DNA of 64,000 nucleotides, taken from positions 3,314,001 through 3,378,000 of the forward strand of contig NZ_CP053021.1 of the NCBI RefSeq assembly GCF_013001025.1, in the 5' to 3' direction. The notes beneath the pieces are model-generated. The model made no database searches. It saw only the letters and a program-made list of their open reading frames with translations, and was not told the origin of the DNA. A program made the translations under genes and the position numbers. Shown here piece by piece: positions 16,093 to 24,427 of the stretch. Source of the stretch: Sphingobium yanoikuyae (lineage in GTDB: Bacteria; Pseudomonadota; Alphaproteobacteria; Sphingomonadales; Sphingomonadaceae). Position 1 is the stretch's first letter, and each line of letters begins with the position of its first letter.

Positions 16093-16860
16093 TCACTCCG
16101 ACGAAACGGGTCGCAGCTTCGCCGAATCGATATGCCAGCGCCGCTGCGCGGCCGATGCCCCGTCGACATCATTGACGCGCCGCACGACATAGGTGCCGGC
16201 AAAATGCTGGCGCGTGCCATCCGTCAGCTCCGCGTCGATCGTCACCGGCACCGGCTGGTAGACGGAGCCCGCACCCGCATCGCCCGGCGTCATCCGGCCG
16301 ATCGTCACATGGGTCGCCCGAGTGGCGGCAAAGCCGGCCTGGAATCTCTCCATCGTCTGCCCTGCCGGCCCATCTTCGCCCCACTGGCTCCAGGCGGTGC
16401 CATAGTCGCGCGCGTTGATCGCCGCATAATAACGCTGCACCACGGCCGCCGCGGCTGCCATGCTCCTGGGTTCGGGCGTGCATCCCGCCATCGGCTCGCC
16501 CTGGCCGTCGAACAGCGCGCAACTGCGCGCAATCTCATCCTCGATCATCGCACAGCTATTGGCGGCATTGCAGGGCGGATGAGTGGCGGGCGACACGCTG
16601 ATGCACAGCTTCACGCGGCGCTCGGCCGCTGCCGCGCCGATCTCGGCGGCGCAGGACAGGGGCGTCAGGTCGGCCTGGCTGGATCGGGGGGCCGGTGCCT
16701 TGTCTAGCTGGGCGGCGGTGGTGGAGGTATTTTCGGGCGTGGTAGGCGCAGCGCCCTGATTATCGGGCGTCGGGGAGGGTGAACCGCACGCGGCCAGAGC
16801 CAGCAGCGCGATCGTCATGCTGATGCAGGCCCATGGCCTTGTTCTTGAAACGGGCTGCAT
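16093..16860 (-). CDS. Lipoprotein with NTF2/SnoaL-like C-terminus, function unknown
   Basis: 255 residues. The ATG at 16860 is preceded by GGGGGAGGAAAA and opens on a lipoprotein signal (SMTIALLALAACGSP; lipobox LAAC). A Ser/Thr/Pro-rich linker follows, then a segment with several Cys (LSCAAEIG, KLCISV, PPCNAANSC, ARSCALF, AGCTPE). The C-terminal half (VVQRYYAAINARDYGTAWSQ) looks like an NTF2/SnoaL-type alpha-beta fold, a common substrate-binding domain in exported proteins. It sits between two CAP genes. I do not recognise a named family for the Cys-rich part. Confidence 0.8.
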   Translation of the reverse strand: MQPVSRTRPWACISMTIALLALAACGSPSPTPDNQGAAPTTPENTSTTAAQLDKAPAPRSSQADLTPLSCAAEIGAAAAERRVKLCISVSPATHPPCNAANSCAMIEDEIARSCALFDGQGEPMAGCTPEPRSMAAAAAVVQRYYAAINARDYGTAWSQWGEDGPAGQTMERFQAGFAATRATHVTIGRMTPGDAGAGSVYQPVPVTIDAELTDGTRQHFAGTYVVRRVNDVDGASAAQRRWHIDSAKLRPVSSE

Positions 16861-16939
16861 TTTTCCTCCCCCCTTTTGCCGACTGCGCTTCAAGGCATAA
16901 TCGACAGAGAGGAAAAATGATCCGCCTGGGATAAGGTCT

Positions 16940-17569
16940 TCAGCCCTGCCAGCCGCCAAAGTCGCGATCGAACGGGCTCATGCCATACACATTGCCGGCC
17001 GGATAATAGCGGCAGACCAGATAATCATATTGGGCGCCTTCGCCCAGCGCGCAACCGACCCGACGGGTGCCGCGCCAGATCATCTGGGTATAGTGGCCGA
17101 CATCTTCCCAATTGCCGGTCGTGCTGACATCGGGGAAGCGGGCCTTGAACACGAAGGCGCGGCGTTCGTCCATGAAGGCGTCGAGCATGGCGGTATAGCC
17201 ATAGGCCCGGTGCGTCCCCATCCACAGATTTTCGCCAATTTCCTCGTCGCGTTCACCGCCGTGCGAATGGCGGAACTGGTTGGTATGCACCATCTGGCGC
17301 GCATAGCCGGCCGCATCGGCGGCCAGGCGATCATCCCAGGCCAGCGCAGGCACGCCCAGCGACTGGCGCTCGCGATTATGCACATCCATCACCACCTGGC
17401 GCAGCATCGCGTCGGAACGCGGCGCCGGCTGGATATTATAATAATTCCACACGTCGCGATTGACCGAAGCCGATGCCGGTGCGACCGCCCCTGCGATCAT
17501 CCCGCCGAAAAGCATCAGTGCAGCCGCTAGCGGGCCGCGCTGAACGCGTCTAAAGATATGTCCACTCAT
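16940..17569 (-). CDS. Secreted CAP (SCP/PR-1) domain protein
   Basis: 209 residues from the ATG at 17569: a basic start (MSGHIFRRVQRGP) and hydrophobic signal (LAAALMLFGGMIAGAVA) before a CAP domain with MDVHNRERQSLGVPALAWDD, HSHGGERDEEIGENLWMG, DVGHYTQMIWRGTRRVGCAL and YLVCRYYPAGNVYGM. It is a paralogue of the product at 15338-15958. Its start codon overlaps that of the divergent hemW by two bases (CATG at 17567-17570), so the two promoters must lie inside each other's coding regions, or one start is misplaced. AAGGA lies 11 bases before this ATG, a slightly long spacing. Confidence 0.88.
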   Translation of the reverse strand: MSGHIFRRVQRGPLAAALMLFGGMIAGAVAPASASVNRDVWNYYNIQPAPRSDAMLRQVVMDVHNRERQSLGVPALAWDDRLAADAAGYARQMVHTNQFRHSHGGERDEEIGENLWMGTHRAYGYTAMLDAFMDERRAFVFKARFPDVSTTGNWEDVGHYTQMIWRGTRRVGCALGEGAQYDYLVCRYYPAGNVYGMSPFDRDFGGWQG

Positions 17570-18743
17570 GTCACCCGAAGTCCTTCTCGCCCCACCGGCT
17601 TTCACCGAGGCTCTTGGCCTATATGTTCATTGGCCATTTTGTGTTTCGAAGTGTCCTTACTGCGATTTTAACAGTCATGTGCGCGACCGGATCGACGCCG
17701 ATGCGTGGCAGGCTGCGCTGCTCGCCGACCTTGCCCATGAGGCGAAAAAAACCGGCCGGCGACCGCTCCGTTCGATCTTCTTTGGCGGTGGCACGCCGTC
17801 GCTGATGCCGCCCCGCATCGCCGCTTCCCTGATCGAGGCGGCGGAAAGACATTGGGGCTTTTCCAACGACATAGAGATCACGCTTGAGGCCAACCCGAAC
17901 TCGGTGGAAGCCGCGCGTTTCGGCGATCTGGCGGCCGCCGGGATCAACCGCGTGTCGCTCGGCCTGCAGGCGCTCGACAATGATGCCCTGGCCTTCCTGG
18001 GGCGGGCCCATGACGTCGATGAAGGGCTGGGCGCACTCGACACGGCTCGTCGCATTTTTGACCGGGTGAGCTTCGATCTCATCTACGCGCGCCCCGGCCA
18101 GAGCGAATCGGACTGGGAAGCGGAGCTGGCACGCGCCCTCTCCTTCGGCACCGGCCATTTGTCGCTCTATCAGTTAACGATCGAGCCGGGCACGCGCTTC
18201 GCCACGCTCGCCGCGCAGGGCAAGCTGACACCGGTCGACCCGGATCATGGCGCCACCCTTTATGAGCTGACCCAGGCGATGACGGCGGAGGCCGGCATCC
18301 CTTCCTACGAGATCAGCAACCATGCCCGACCGGAACAGGAAAGCCGCCACAACCTCATCTACTGGCGCTATGGCGACTATGTCGGCATTGGCCCCGGCGC
18401 CCATGGCCGCCGCGGCGGCATGGCGACATTGCGCCACAAGAAGCCGGAAAACTGGATGAGCGCGGTCGATCGCAACGGCAACGGCCTGCAACAGGAAGTG
18501 CCGCTGCAGGCCGAGGACAAGGCGCGCGAGGCGCTGCTGATGGGATTGCGTCTGGGCGAAGGGGTCGATCTGGCCCGGATCGCCGGCCTCTCGGGCCTGC
18601 CGATCGGCGCGCTGGTGGATGATCGGGCGATCGACCGGATGAATGATCTGGGGCTGGTCTGGCGAACCGGCAACCGGCTTCAGGTCAGCCCGGCGGGCAT
18701 GTTGCTGCTCGACGCCATCCTGCCCGAAGTGGTGGCGGTCTAA
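17568..18743 (+). CDS. hemW: Heme chaperone HemW (radical SAM, coproporphyrinogen oxidase-like)
   Basis: 391 residues. The radical-SAM cluster motif CVSKCPYCDF (CxxxCxxC plus Cys-type spacing typical of HemW) follows LYVHWPF; SIFFGGGTPSLMPP, ITLEANPNSVE, RVSLGLQALDND and LYQLTIEPGTRF match HemW/HemN-like proteins. It lacks the extra N-terminal part of true HemN, so heme transfer to respiratory proteins is the likelier role than coproporphyrinogen decarboxylation. No in-frame start other than the ATG at 17568 precedes the motif block. The stop is 6 bases from the convergent M56 gene. Confidence 0.93.
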   Translation: MSPEVLLAPPAFTEALGLYVHWPFCVSKCPYCDFNSHVRDRIDADAWQAALLADLAHEAKKTGRRPLRSIFFGGGTPSLMPPRIAASLIEAAERHWGFSNDIEITLEANPNSVEAARFGDLAAAGINRVSLGLQALDNDALAFLGRAHDVDEGLGALDTARRIFDRVSFDLIYARPGQSESDWEAELARALSFGTGHLSLYQLTIEPGTRFATLAAQGKLTPVDPDHGATLYELTQAMTAEAGIPSYEISNHARPEQESRHNLIYWRYGDYVGIGPGAHGRRGGMATLRHKKPENWMSAVDRNGNGLQQEVPLQAEDKAREALLMGLRLGEGVDLARIAGLSGLPIGALVDDRAIDRMNDLGLVWRTGNRLQVSPAGMLLLDAILPEVVAV

Positions 18744-18749
18744 AAAGCC

Positions 18750-20348
18750 TCAGTCCGGATTGCGATCGAGGTCGGCCAGTTCCTGGTCAATGTCGCGCAG
18801 TGCCTCGGCCCGATCGCTTTCCGGCATGCGGCTGGCGGCGATCTGGGCACGGGCGGCGGTCAGCCCGGCGCGCGCGGCATTGCGCCCTGCCCGTTCGGCA
18901 TTGCGGGACATGCGCTCGGCATCGCGGGCGTTCAGCATGGCGATCCGCTCCGCCTTGCGGGCCTGCGCCTCGATCGCCCGCTCGCAGATGCGCACCCGGA
19001 TGTTGCGGCGGCCATTGGCATCGACAAATTCGCGATGGCTGGTGACCTTGTCACCCTCGCAGCCTTCGCGCACGTCGACCACCGGCACCATGCGGGCAAT
19101 CTCCGCCTCGGTCGGGATGCGATGGGTTTCAACCCGGCCATTGGCATGGGTGACGATCACCCGTCCCGGCTCGCTGCGCACCGTCACCGGCGGCACGGGC
19201 GGGACCGGCGGAACCGGGGGCACGATGTCGGCGGCCGGAACCGGCGGCACGGGCGGTGCAGGCGGCACGCGATCGGCATGGGCGACCGGCGCGGGCGCTG
19301 CCGCCGGCACGGGCGCGGCGGCGGGAACCGGCGCGGCCTGCGGCAGGGCCTCCCGCGCCGATACGGGCTGCGACACCAGGTTGGTCAGCTTGGCGAAATC
19401 GGCCTGATCGACCTTGTCGGTGATCGCCGCCATCTGCTGCGCGGCGCGGCTGCCCGACGCGGTAAGGGCCAGGCCCGTGGCAACGACCATGGCGACGGCG
19501 GCCATGCCCCAACTGATGCGCTTCAACGATGTTTCATGGCTCGAAAGCATTTTCAGCCTCCCCTTGAGCGTGGTGATGCGGGTGAGATGGCAGGCGCCGG
19601 CAAATTGGCGACCACCGGCGGCCTTCAATATGGCGCGGCCATAGGCATGGGCCTGATCCTGGCCGTAGAGCGAGAGGACGCGCGCGTCGCAGGCGGTTTC
19701 CTGATCGGCGCGATAGGCGCGATAGGCGATCCAGGCGACCGGATTGCACCAGTGCAGCGCCAGCAGCAGCAGCGCGACCATGTTGGCGGCCAGATCGCCG
19801 CGCTCATGATGGGCGCGTTCATGGGCGATCGCCATATCCTGCTCCTGCGCATCATAGCGCAGCCCGAAATCGGCCGGCAGGACAATATAGGGCCGGAAAA
19901 TACCGAAGGCGAGCGGCCCCGATGCCTGCGGACTGGTGATCAGGCGGATGCGCCCTTCCTCGCCGAGCGGCGTCGATCCGGCCAATATGTCGCGGCGAAA
20001 CCGGGCATAGCCGATCGCCTGCACGACCAGGAACAGGACGACGCCCAGCGCCCACAGGCCGATCGCCATTTCCAGCCAGGGGATGTTTGTCGCGGCCGCC
20101 TGTGCCGCGGGCGATGGCGCGATCTCCAGCAGCGCCGGCAGGCCCGCCTGGTCCACGACATTATGCAGCGGCGAAGGCGCGGCAACCTCGCGCGGAAGCG
20201 TTGGCAACAGCATGCGGGCCAGCGGCAGCAGCCACAGCCAATAGGCCGCCCCCGCCCCCAGCCAGCGCGCCACCGGGCGTCGCAACATCATCACCATCGC
20301 CATCAGCAGGGTCGTGGCGATCAGCGTTTCGGCCATCCAGACGCTCAT
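18750..20348 (-). CDS. BlaR1-like M56 family metallopeptidase
   Basis: 532 residues. The N-terminus has several membrane helices (1-50, 95-113), then the zinc protease motif HERAH at 176-180 with a downstream ETACDARVLSLYG, as in BlaR1/MecR1. A further helix (about 275-292) precedes a very Pro/Val-rich periplasmic stretch (roughly 335-395, PPVPPVP repeats) and a charged Ala/Arg helical tail. No penicillin-binding sensor domain is seen, so the signal is unknown and the periplasmic Pro-rich part may sense envelope stress. Its start overlaps the BlaI-like gene stop (ATGA). The repeat codons give GGNGGNACN tracts on the plus strand at about 19190-19340. Confidence 0.9.
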   Translation of the reverse strand: MSVWMAETLIATTLLMAMVMMLRRPVARWLGAGAAYWLWLLPLARMLLPTLPREVAAPSPLHNVVDQAGLPALLEIAPSPAAQAAATNIPWLEMAIGLWALGVVLFLVVQAIGYARFRRDILAGSTPLGEEGRIRLITSPQASGPLAFGIFRPYIVLPADFGLRYDAQEQDMAIAHERAHHERGDLAANMVALLLLALHWCNPVAWIAYRAYRADQETACDARVLSLYGQDQAHAYGRAILKAAGGRQFAGACHLTRITTLKGRLKMLSSHETSLKRISWGMAAVAMVVATGLALTASGSRAAQQMAAITDKVDQADFAKLTNLVSQPVSAREALPQAAPVPAAAPVPAAAPAPVAHADRVPPAPPVPPVPAADIVPPVPPVPPVPPVTVRSEPGRVIVTHANGRVETHRIPTEAEIARMVPVVDVREGCEGDKVTSHREFVDANGRRNIRVRICERAIEAQARKAERIAMLNARDAERMSRNAERAGRNAARAGLTAARAQIAASRMPESDRAEALRDIDQELADLDRNPD

Positions 20349-20713
20349 GATTTCAACCCCTTCAGGATTTCCTCAAGCTCCGCGATATCATCCGCGCTCA
20401 ACTGGTCCTGGCTCGCCAGCTGGGCGACCAGGGGAGAGATGCGACCGCCGAACAGGCGATTGACCAGCCGGCCGGACTCGCTCGCCACATAATCCTCGCG
20501 CGCCACCAACGGGCGATAGAGGAAGCGGCGGCCATCCTGGTCGGCGGCGATCACCTCCTTGGCCATCAGCCGCGACAGCAAGGTCTTGACCGTCTGCAGG
20601 CTCCAGTCGCGTTCGGCGGTGACGCGATCGGCGACGTCATTGGCGGTTGCCGGCGCCTGTTCCCACAGCGCTTCCATCACCACCAGTTCCGCTTCGCTGA
20701 TCTTCTCGCTCAC
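20345..20713 (-). CDS. BlaI/MecI-family repressor
   Basis: 122 residues from a GTG at 20713, giving MSEKISEAELVVMEALWEQ, the normal BlaI start; AGG lies just upstream. The winged helix shows PATANDVADRVTAERDWSLQ and VKTLLSRLMAKEVI, followed by a C-terminal dimerisation helix (LSADDIAELEEILKGL) with the proteolysis-prone linker. A start at 20782 is open but would place coding sequence over two BlaI-type operators, so I reject it. It is coupled to the M56 gene by an ATGA overlap, so the membrane protease likely inactivates this repressor. Confidence 0.9.
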   Translation of the reverse strand: MSEKISEAELVVMEALWEQAPATANDVADRVTAERDWSLQTVKTLLSRLMAKEVIAADQDGRRFLYRPLVAREDYVASESGRLVNRLFGGRISPLVAQLASQDQLSADDIAELEEILKGLKS

Positions 20714-20744
20714 TGCCTGATCCCGACCCTGTTCCGACTCTCCA

Positions 20745-20779
20745 ACTACAGATGTAGTCGCATCGATTACGGATGTAGT
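20745..20779. promoter_or_regulatory. Two BlaI/MecI-type operators
   Basis: ACTACAGATGTAGT (20745-20758) and ATTACGGATGTAGT (20766-20779) both fit the TACA-N2-TGTA box of BlaI/MecI repressors; the second has one changed base. Their centres are 21 bp apart, two helix turns, and they sit 32-66 bases before the GTG start of the blaI-like gene. Autorepression is the expected outcome. Confidence 0.7.
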
Positions 20780-20952
20780 CAATCAGGAAAGCGGCTCGGC
20801 CCAAATGGCTTTTCGACGAAAGTGTCGGGCGACCTTACAAACGACAGCGGACGACTGGCGGCGTTAACCCTTGAACCATGCACGAACGCGTGGCTTTCCA
20901 CTTCTGGCACGCTGGATGCTTCTCTTCCCACATACCCACCGTTCAACTACCC

Positions 20953-20987
20953 GGGGGATGCCGGCACGGTCTCCGCAGGCATCCCCC
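20953..20987. other. Strong stem-loop in a long non-coding gap
   Basis: A perfect 10-bp inverted repeat GGGGGATGCC / GGCATCCCCC with a 15-base loop lies in the 20780-21147 gap. It has no T run, so it is not an obvious terminator. The gap also contains the grxD terminator; a small open frame across it (20822-21139, plus strand) has no signal sequence or recognisable fold. A small RNA is possible but unsupported. Confidence 0.4.
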
Positions 20988-21089
20988 ACCCGGTGGCCGC
21001 TCCCAAAGCTTTCACAGACCTTATCGCCAGCCGGACTTGCAGCACATTGAACCGTCCCTGGCCGGCTTCATATGCACGCACTGCAGACA

Positions 21090-21125
21090 AGAAAAAGGGC
21101 GGCCCGACCAGCGGACCGCCCCATG
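21090..21125 (-). terminator. Terminator after grxD
   Basis: Read on the minus strand, a GGGCGG...CCGCCC hairpin is followed by TTTTTCTTGT. It lies about 25 bases past the grxD stop codon. Confidence 0.75.
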
Positions 21126-21147
21126 ATCTTTCGCCCTGAGCCAACGA

Positions 21148-21480
21148 TCAGTTCGCCGCAGCGACGCCGTTGTCGGTCATCAGCTGCTGAAGCTCGCCGG
21201 CCTCGTACATTTCCATCATGATGTCGCTGCCGCCGACAAATTCACCCTTCACATAGAGCTGGGGAATGGTCGGCCAGTCGGAGAAGGTCTTGATGCCCTG
21301 GCGAACCGCCTGGTCCTGGAGCACGTCCACCGTCTCGTAATTCACGCCCAGATGCTCCAGGATCGCGATCGCGCGGCTGGAAAAGCCGCACTGGGGGAAG
21401 AGCGGCGTGCCCTTCATGAAGAGCACCACGTCATTACCGTTGACGATGTCGGCGATCCGCTGCTGCACGGCGTCGGTCAT
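21148..21480 (-). CDS. grxD: Monothiol glutaredoxin (Grx4 family)
   Basis: 110 residues, the usual length for Grx4, which holds a glutathione-ligated [2Fe-2S] cluster with BolA. Key features are the KGTPLFPQCGFSSRA segment with the monothiol CGFS site, the WPTIPQLYVKGEFVGG glutathione-binding loop (cis-Pro) and GSDIMMEMYEAGEL. bolA lies 65 bases upstream and DUF1476 before it, all on the same strand, so one transcription unit is likely. Confidence 0.96.
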   Translation of the reverse strand: MTDAVQQRIADIVNGNDVVLFMKGTPLFPQCGFSSRAIAILEHLGVNYETVDVLQDQAVRQGIKTFSDWPTIPQLYVKGEFVGGSDIMMEMYEAGELQQLMTDNGVAAAN

Positions 21481-21545
21481 TTCACTGGGTCCAATTCTCT
21501 TGTCTGGCGTCGCCGCGCGGCGGCACGCATATGTCGCTATGGCGG

Positions 21546-21779
21546 TTAGTTGGGAACGGCGGTGGTCAGTTGCAAGGCGTGAAGCACCCCGCCCATGCGT
21601 CCGCCCAGCGCCGCATAGACTGCGCGCTGCTGCGCCACCCGAGTCATCCCACGAAAGCTCTCGGACACGACCTTCGCCGCATAATGATCGCCGTCGCCGG
21701 CAAGGTCGGTGATCTCGACCTGCGCATCCGGGATCGCGGTCTTGATCATCTCGGCAATATCGTCTGCTGCCATCGGCAT
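21546..21779 (-). CDS. bolA: BolA family protein
   Basis: 77 residues, matching the short BolA/IbaG class. The fold is seen in DIAEMIKTAIPDAQVEITDL, the variable loop GDGDHYAAKVVSESFRG with the His used for cluster binding, and MTRVAQQRAVYAALG. It partners Grx4 in Fe-S trafficking, and the adjacent CGFS glutaredoxin gene supports this. Either Met1 or Met3 could be the start. It lacks the longer C-terminal tail of E. coli BolA. Confidence 0.93.
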   Translation of the reverse strand: MPMAADDIAEMIKTAIPDAQVEITDLAGDGDHYAAKVVSESFRGMTRVAQQRAVYAALGGRMGGVLHALQLTTAVPN

Positions 21780-21792
21780 GGCGATACCTGCC

Positions 21793-22116
21793 TTACTGCG
21801 CTTCGATGAACATGCGGCGGGCGATCACCGCCTGCTCGTCGAGCGCGGTGCGCACGCCGGCTTCGTCGATGTCGAGGCCGGCCTGGGTCATGTCGCCCAA
21901 CAGCTTGCGGATGACATCCTCGTCGCCCGCTTCCTCGAAATCGGCCTGCACGACGGCCTTGGCATAGGCGTCGGTTTCCTCAGGGGTCAGGCCCATCTTC
22001 GCGGCCGCCCATTCGCCCAGCAGGCGGTTGCGGCGCGCCTGGATGCGGAACTGCATCTCCTGGTCGTGCGCGAACATATTTTCAAATGCGCGCTCGCGGT
22101 CGTCGAAAGTGGTCAT
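21793..22116 (-). CDS. DUF1476 protein (F1-ATPase inhibitor zeta-like)
   Basis: 107 residues with the family opening MTTFDDRERAFENMFAHDQEMQF in two parts, then RIQARRNRLLGEWAAAKMGLT and EEAGDEDVIRKLLGDM. DUF1476 includes the zeta subunit that inhibits ATP hydrolysis by F1Fo-ATPase in Paracoccus and relatives, through its N-terminal segment. Whether this copy inhibits strongly cannot be told from sequence. It is 13 bases upstream of bolA on the same strand, an arrangement common in alphaproteobacteria. Confidence 0.92.
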   Translation of the reverse strand: MTTFDDRERAFENMFAHDQEMQFRIQARRNRLLGEWAAAKMGLTPEETDAYAKAVVQADFEEAGDEDVIRKLLGDMTQAGLDIDEAGVRTALDEQAVIARRMFIEAQ

Positions 22117-22173
22117 GCGTGAAGCCCTGTTGAAATGCGTCTGTCGCGTTCAGAGATAGGCGGAACCGCGCCT

Positions 22174-22767
22174 TTAGGCAACGGCCGGCACCAGCCAGGG
22201 GCGCAAAGCGGCATCCTTCGCCTCGAACGCGTCGATCACATCCGCCTCGTCCAGGGTCAGGCCGATCTCATCCAGGCCGCCCAGCAGGCAATGCTTGCGG
22301 AACGGGTCGATCTCGAAGCTGAAGCGATCCTGATATTGGGTGGTAACGCTCTGCTGCTCCAGATCGACATGGATCGGGTCAGTCTTGGCGACTTCCATCA
22401 GCCGGTCGATCGCCTCCTGCGGCAGCACCACGGTCAATATGCCGTTCTTGAACGCATTGCCCGAGAAAATGTCGGAAAAGCTCGGCGCGATCACCACCTT
22501 GATGCCCAGATCGCCCAGCGCCCAGGCGGCATGTTCACGGCTGGAGCCGCAGCCGAAATTGTCGCCCGCGATCAGAATCGGGCTGCCGGCATATTCGGGA
22601 TCGTCAAAGACATTGCCCGGTTCCTTGCGCAGCACCTCGAACGCGCCCTTGCCAAGGCCGGCGCGCGAAATCGTCTTGAGCCAATGCGCCGGGATGACGA
22701 TGTCGGTGTCGACATTCTTCATCCCGAACGGATAGGCTCGGCCGTCAACGGTAGTCAGCTTGTCCAT
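22174..22767 (-). CDS. leuD: 3-isopropylmalate dehydratase small subunit
   Basis: 197 residues, normal for LeuD, which forms the swivel domain of isopropylmalate isomerase. Signatures are [20 protein letters not shown], the [19 protein letters not shown] substrate loop and [15 protein letters not shown]. It belongs to the leucine pathway with leuC. Its ATG overlaps the stop of a 37-residue gene as TGATG, so its translation probably depends on ribosomes arriving from that gene. Confidence 0.97.
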   Translation of the reverse strand: MDKLTTVDGRAYPFGMKNVDTDIVIPAHWLKTISRAGLGKGAFEVLRKEPGNVFDDPEYAGSPILIAGDNFGCGSSREHAAWALGDLGIKVVIAPSFSDIFSGNAFKNGILTVVLPQEAIDRLMEVAKTDPIHVDLEQQSVTTQYQDRFSFEIDPFRKHCLLGGLDEIGLTLDEADVIDAFEAKDAALRPWLVPAVA

Positions 22768-22880
22768 CAGTGCGCCCGCTTCGCCTCCACCGCGGGACCG
22801 TCCTCAGCGCGGCCCAGCGTCGCGGCCATCGCCGCACTGGCCAGCGCGCCCAGCGCCAGCACCCAGAATACCTTCTTCAT
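22767..22880 (-). CDS. 37-residue exported or membrane peptide between leuC and leuD
   Basis: The minus strand encodes a 37-residue product that starts [20 protein letters not shown] and ends [12 protein letters not shown]. It has two Lys, a hydrophobic core and an AMA-like cleavage site, so it is either a tiny secreted peptide or a single-span membrane protein. Its ATG overlaps the leuC stop (ATGA) and its TGA overlaps the leuD ATG (TGATG), so it is translated inside the leuCD message with no gap. The leuC end GAGGGG supplies a ribosome site. I do not recognise a family. Confidence 0.7.
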   Translation of the reverse strand: MKKVFWVLALGALASAAMAATLGRAEDGPAVEAKRAH

Positions 22881-24328
22881 GCGACCATCCCCTCTTTTTC
22901 ACCCATCAATGCGCGCACATCGGTCAGCCGGCCGGTCAGCGCCGCAGCCGCCGCCATTTCCGGCGAGACCAGATGCGTGCGCGATCCCGGACCCTGGCGG
23001 CCCATGAAATTGCGGTTGCTGGTCGATGCGCAGCGTTCGCCGGCCGGCACCTTGTCCGGATTCATGCCCAGGCATGCCGAACAGCCCGGCTCGCGCCATT
23101 CGAAACCGGCGTCGAGGAAGATGCGGTCCAGCCCCTCGGCCTCGGCCATGCGCTTGACCAGGCCCGATCCCGGCACGACCATCGCATGCTTGATGCCGGC
23201 GGCGATATGCCGCCCTTTCAGCAGGCCGGCGGCGGCGCGCAGATCCTCGATCCGGCTGTTGGTGCAGCTGCCGATGAAGACATGCTCGATCGCGACATCT
23301 TCCATCTTCTGCCCTGCGGACAGGCCCATATAGTCGAGCGACTTCTGCGCGGCGGCGCGCTTCGACGCATCGGCGAAGCTTTCCGGATCCGGCACCACGC
23401 CGGTCACCGGCACGACATCCTCGGGGCTGGTGCCCCAGGTGACGTTGGGGACGATGTCGGCCGCGTCGATAACGACGGTCTTGTCGAACACCGCGCCTTC
23501 ATCCGTGTGCAGCGTCTTCCACCAGGCGACGGCCGCATCCCAGTCGGCGCCCTTGGGCGCCATCGGACGGCCCTCGATATAGGCGAAGGTCTTGTCGTCC
23601 GGCGCGAACAGGCCGGACCGGGCGCCCGCCTCGATCGACATGTTGGCGACGGTCAGGCGGCCCTCGATCGACATGTCGCGGAACACCGACCCGCGATATT
23701 CCATGACATAGCCGGTGCCGCCGGCGGTGCCGATCGTGCCGCAGATTGCCAGCGCCACATCCTTGGGGGTGACGCCATAGCCCAGCTCACCCTCGACCAC
23801 GACCTGCATGGTCTTCGACTGCTTCAGCAGCAGCGTCTGGGTCGCCAGCACATGCTCGACCTCGGACGTGCCGATGCCGAAGGCCAGCGCGCCCAGCGCG
23901 CCGTGCGAGCTGGTATGGCTGTCGCCACAGACCAGAGTGGTGCCCGGCAGGGTGAAGCCCTGTTCCGGGCCGACGACATGGACGATGCCCTGTTCCGGGT
24001 CCGCGTCACCGATCAGGCGCACGCCGAACTCCGGCGCATTGCGTTCCAGCGCGGCAAGCTGCTGCGCGCTTTCCGGGTCGGCGATCGGGATGCGATGCCC
24101 CTCGGCGTCGCGGCGCGGCGTGGTCGGCAGATTATGGTCGGGGACAGCAAGGGTCAGGTCGGGCCGGCGCACCTTGCGCCCGGCAAGGCGTAGGCCTTCA
24201 AACGCCTGCGGGCTCGTCACTTCATGCACGAGGTGACGATCGATATAGATCAGGCAGGTTCCATCGGGACGCCGTTCAACGACATGCGCGTCCCAGATCT
24301 TCTCATAGAGGGTGCGTGGCTTAACCAT
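22877..24328 (-). CDS. leuC: 3-isopropylmalate dehydratase large subunit
   Basis: 483 residues of the aconitase superfamily. The [4Fe-4S] ligands are in [13 protein letters not shown] and in [14 protein letters not shown]; other markers are [36 protein letters not shown] and [20 protein letters not shown]. With LeuD it isomerises 2- to 3-isopropylmalate in the cytoplasm. GGGGGAGGGG lies right before the ATG. The stop overlaps the small peptide gene. Confidence 0.97.
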   Translation of the reverse strand: MVKPRTLYEKIWDAHVVERRPDGTCLIYIDRHLVHEVTSPQAFEGLRLAGRKVRRPDLTLAVPDHNLPTTPRRDAEGHRIPIADPESAQQLAALERNAPEFGVRLIGDADPEQGIVHVVGPEQGFTLPGTTLVCGDSHTSSHGALGALAFGIGTSEVEHVLATQTLLLKQSKTMQVVVEGELGYGVTPKDVALAICGTIGTAGGTGYVMEYRGSVFRDMSIEGRLTVANMSIEAGARSGLFAPDDKTFAYIEGRPMAPKGADWDAAVAWWKTLHTDEGAVFDKTVVIDAADIVPNVTWGTSPEDVVPVTGVVPDPESFADASKRAAAQKSLDYMGLSAGQKMEDVAIEHVFIGSCTNSRIEDLRAAAGLLKGRHIAAGIKHAMVVPGSGLVKRMAEAEGLDRIFLDAGFEWREPGCSACLGMNPDKVPAGERCASTSNRNFMGRQGPGSRTHLVSPEMAAAAALTGRLTDVRALMGEKEGMVA

Positions 24329-24380
24329 GGTCCCCTCCCCCTAGACCCGTAAGACGCCAGGGGAAAGGGGGAGAAACAGG

Positions 24381-24413
24381 CCTTGCGATAGAAAATGTGC
24401 GTTTTTCGCAAGG
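24381..24413. other. Hairpin between GST gene and leuC
   Basis: A perfect 8-bp inverted repeat CCTTGCGA / TCGCAAGG with a 17-base loop lies in the 99-base gap between the GST stop and the leuC start, both on the minus strand. It lacks a T run. It may end GST transcription weakly or be part of the leuC leader; I see no leucine-rich leader peptide. Confidence 0.4.
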
Positions 24414-24427
24414 CTGAAGCAATAATG

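Noticed and set aside
19190..19340. GGNGGNAC tandem-like repeats as a minisatellite
   Set aside because: They are explained by the Pro/Val-rich codons of the M56 protein.
20822..21139. A 105-codon plus-strand frame in the gap before grxD
   Set aside because: It runs into the grxD terminator, has no ribosome site or domain and looks like chance.
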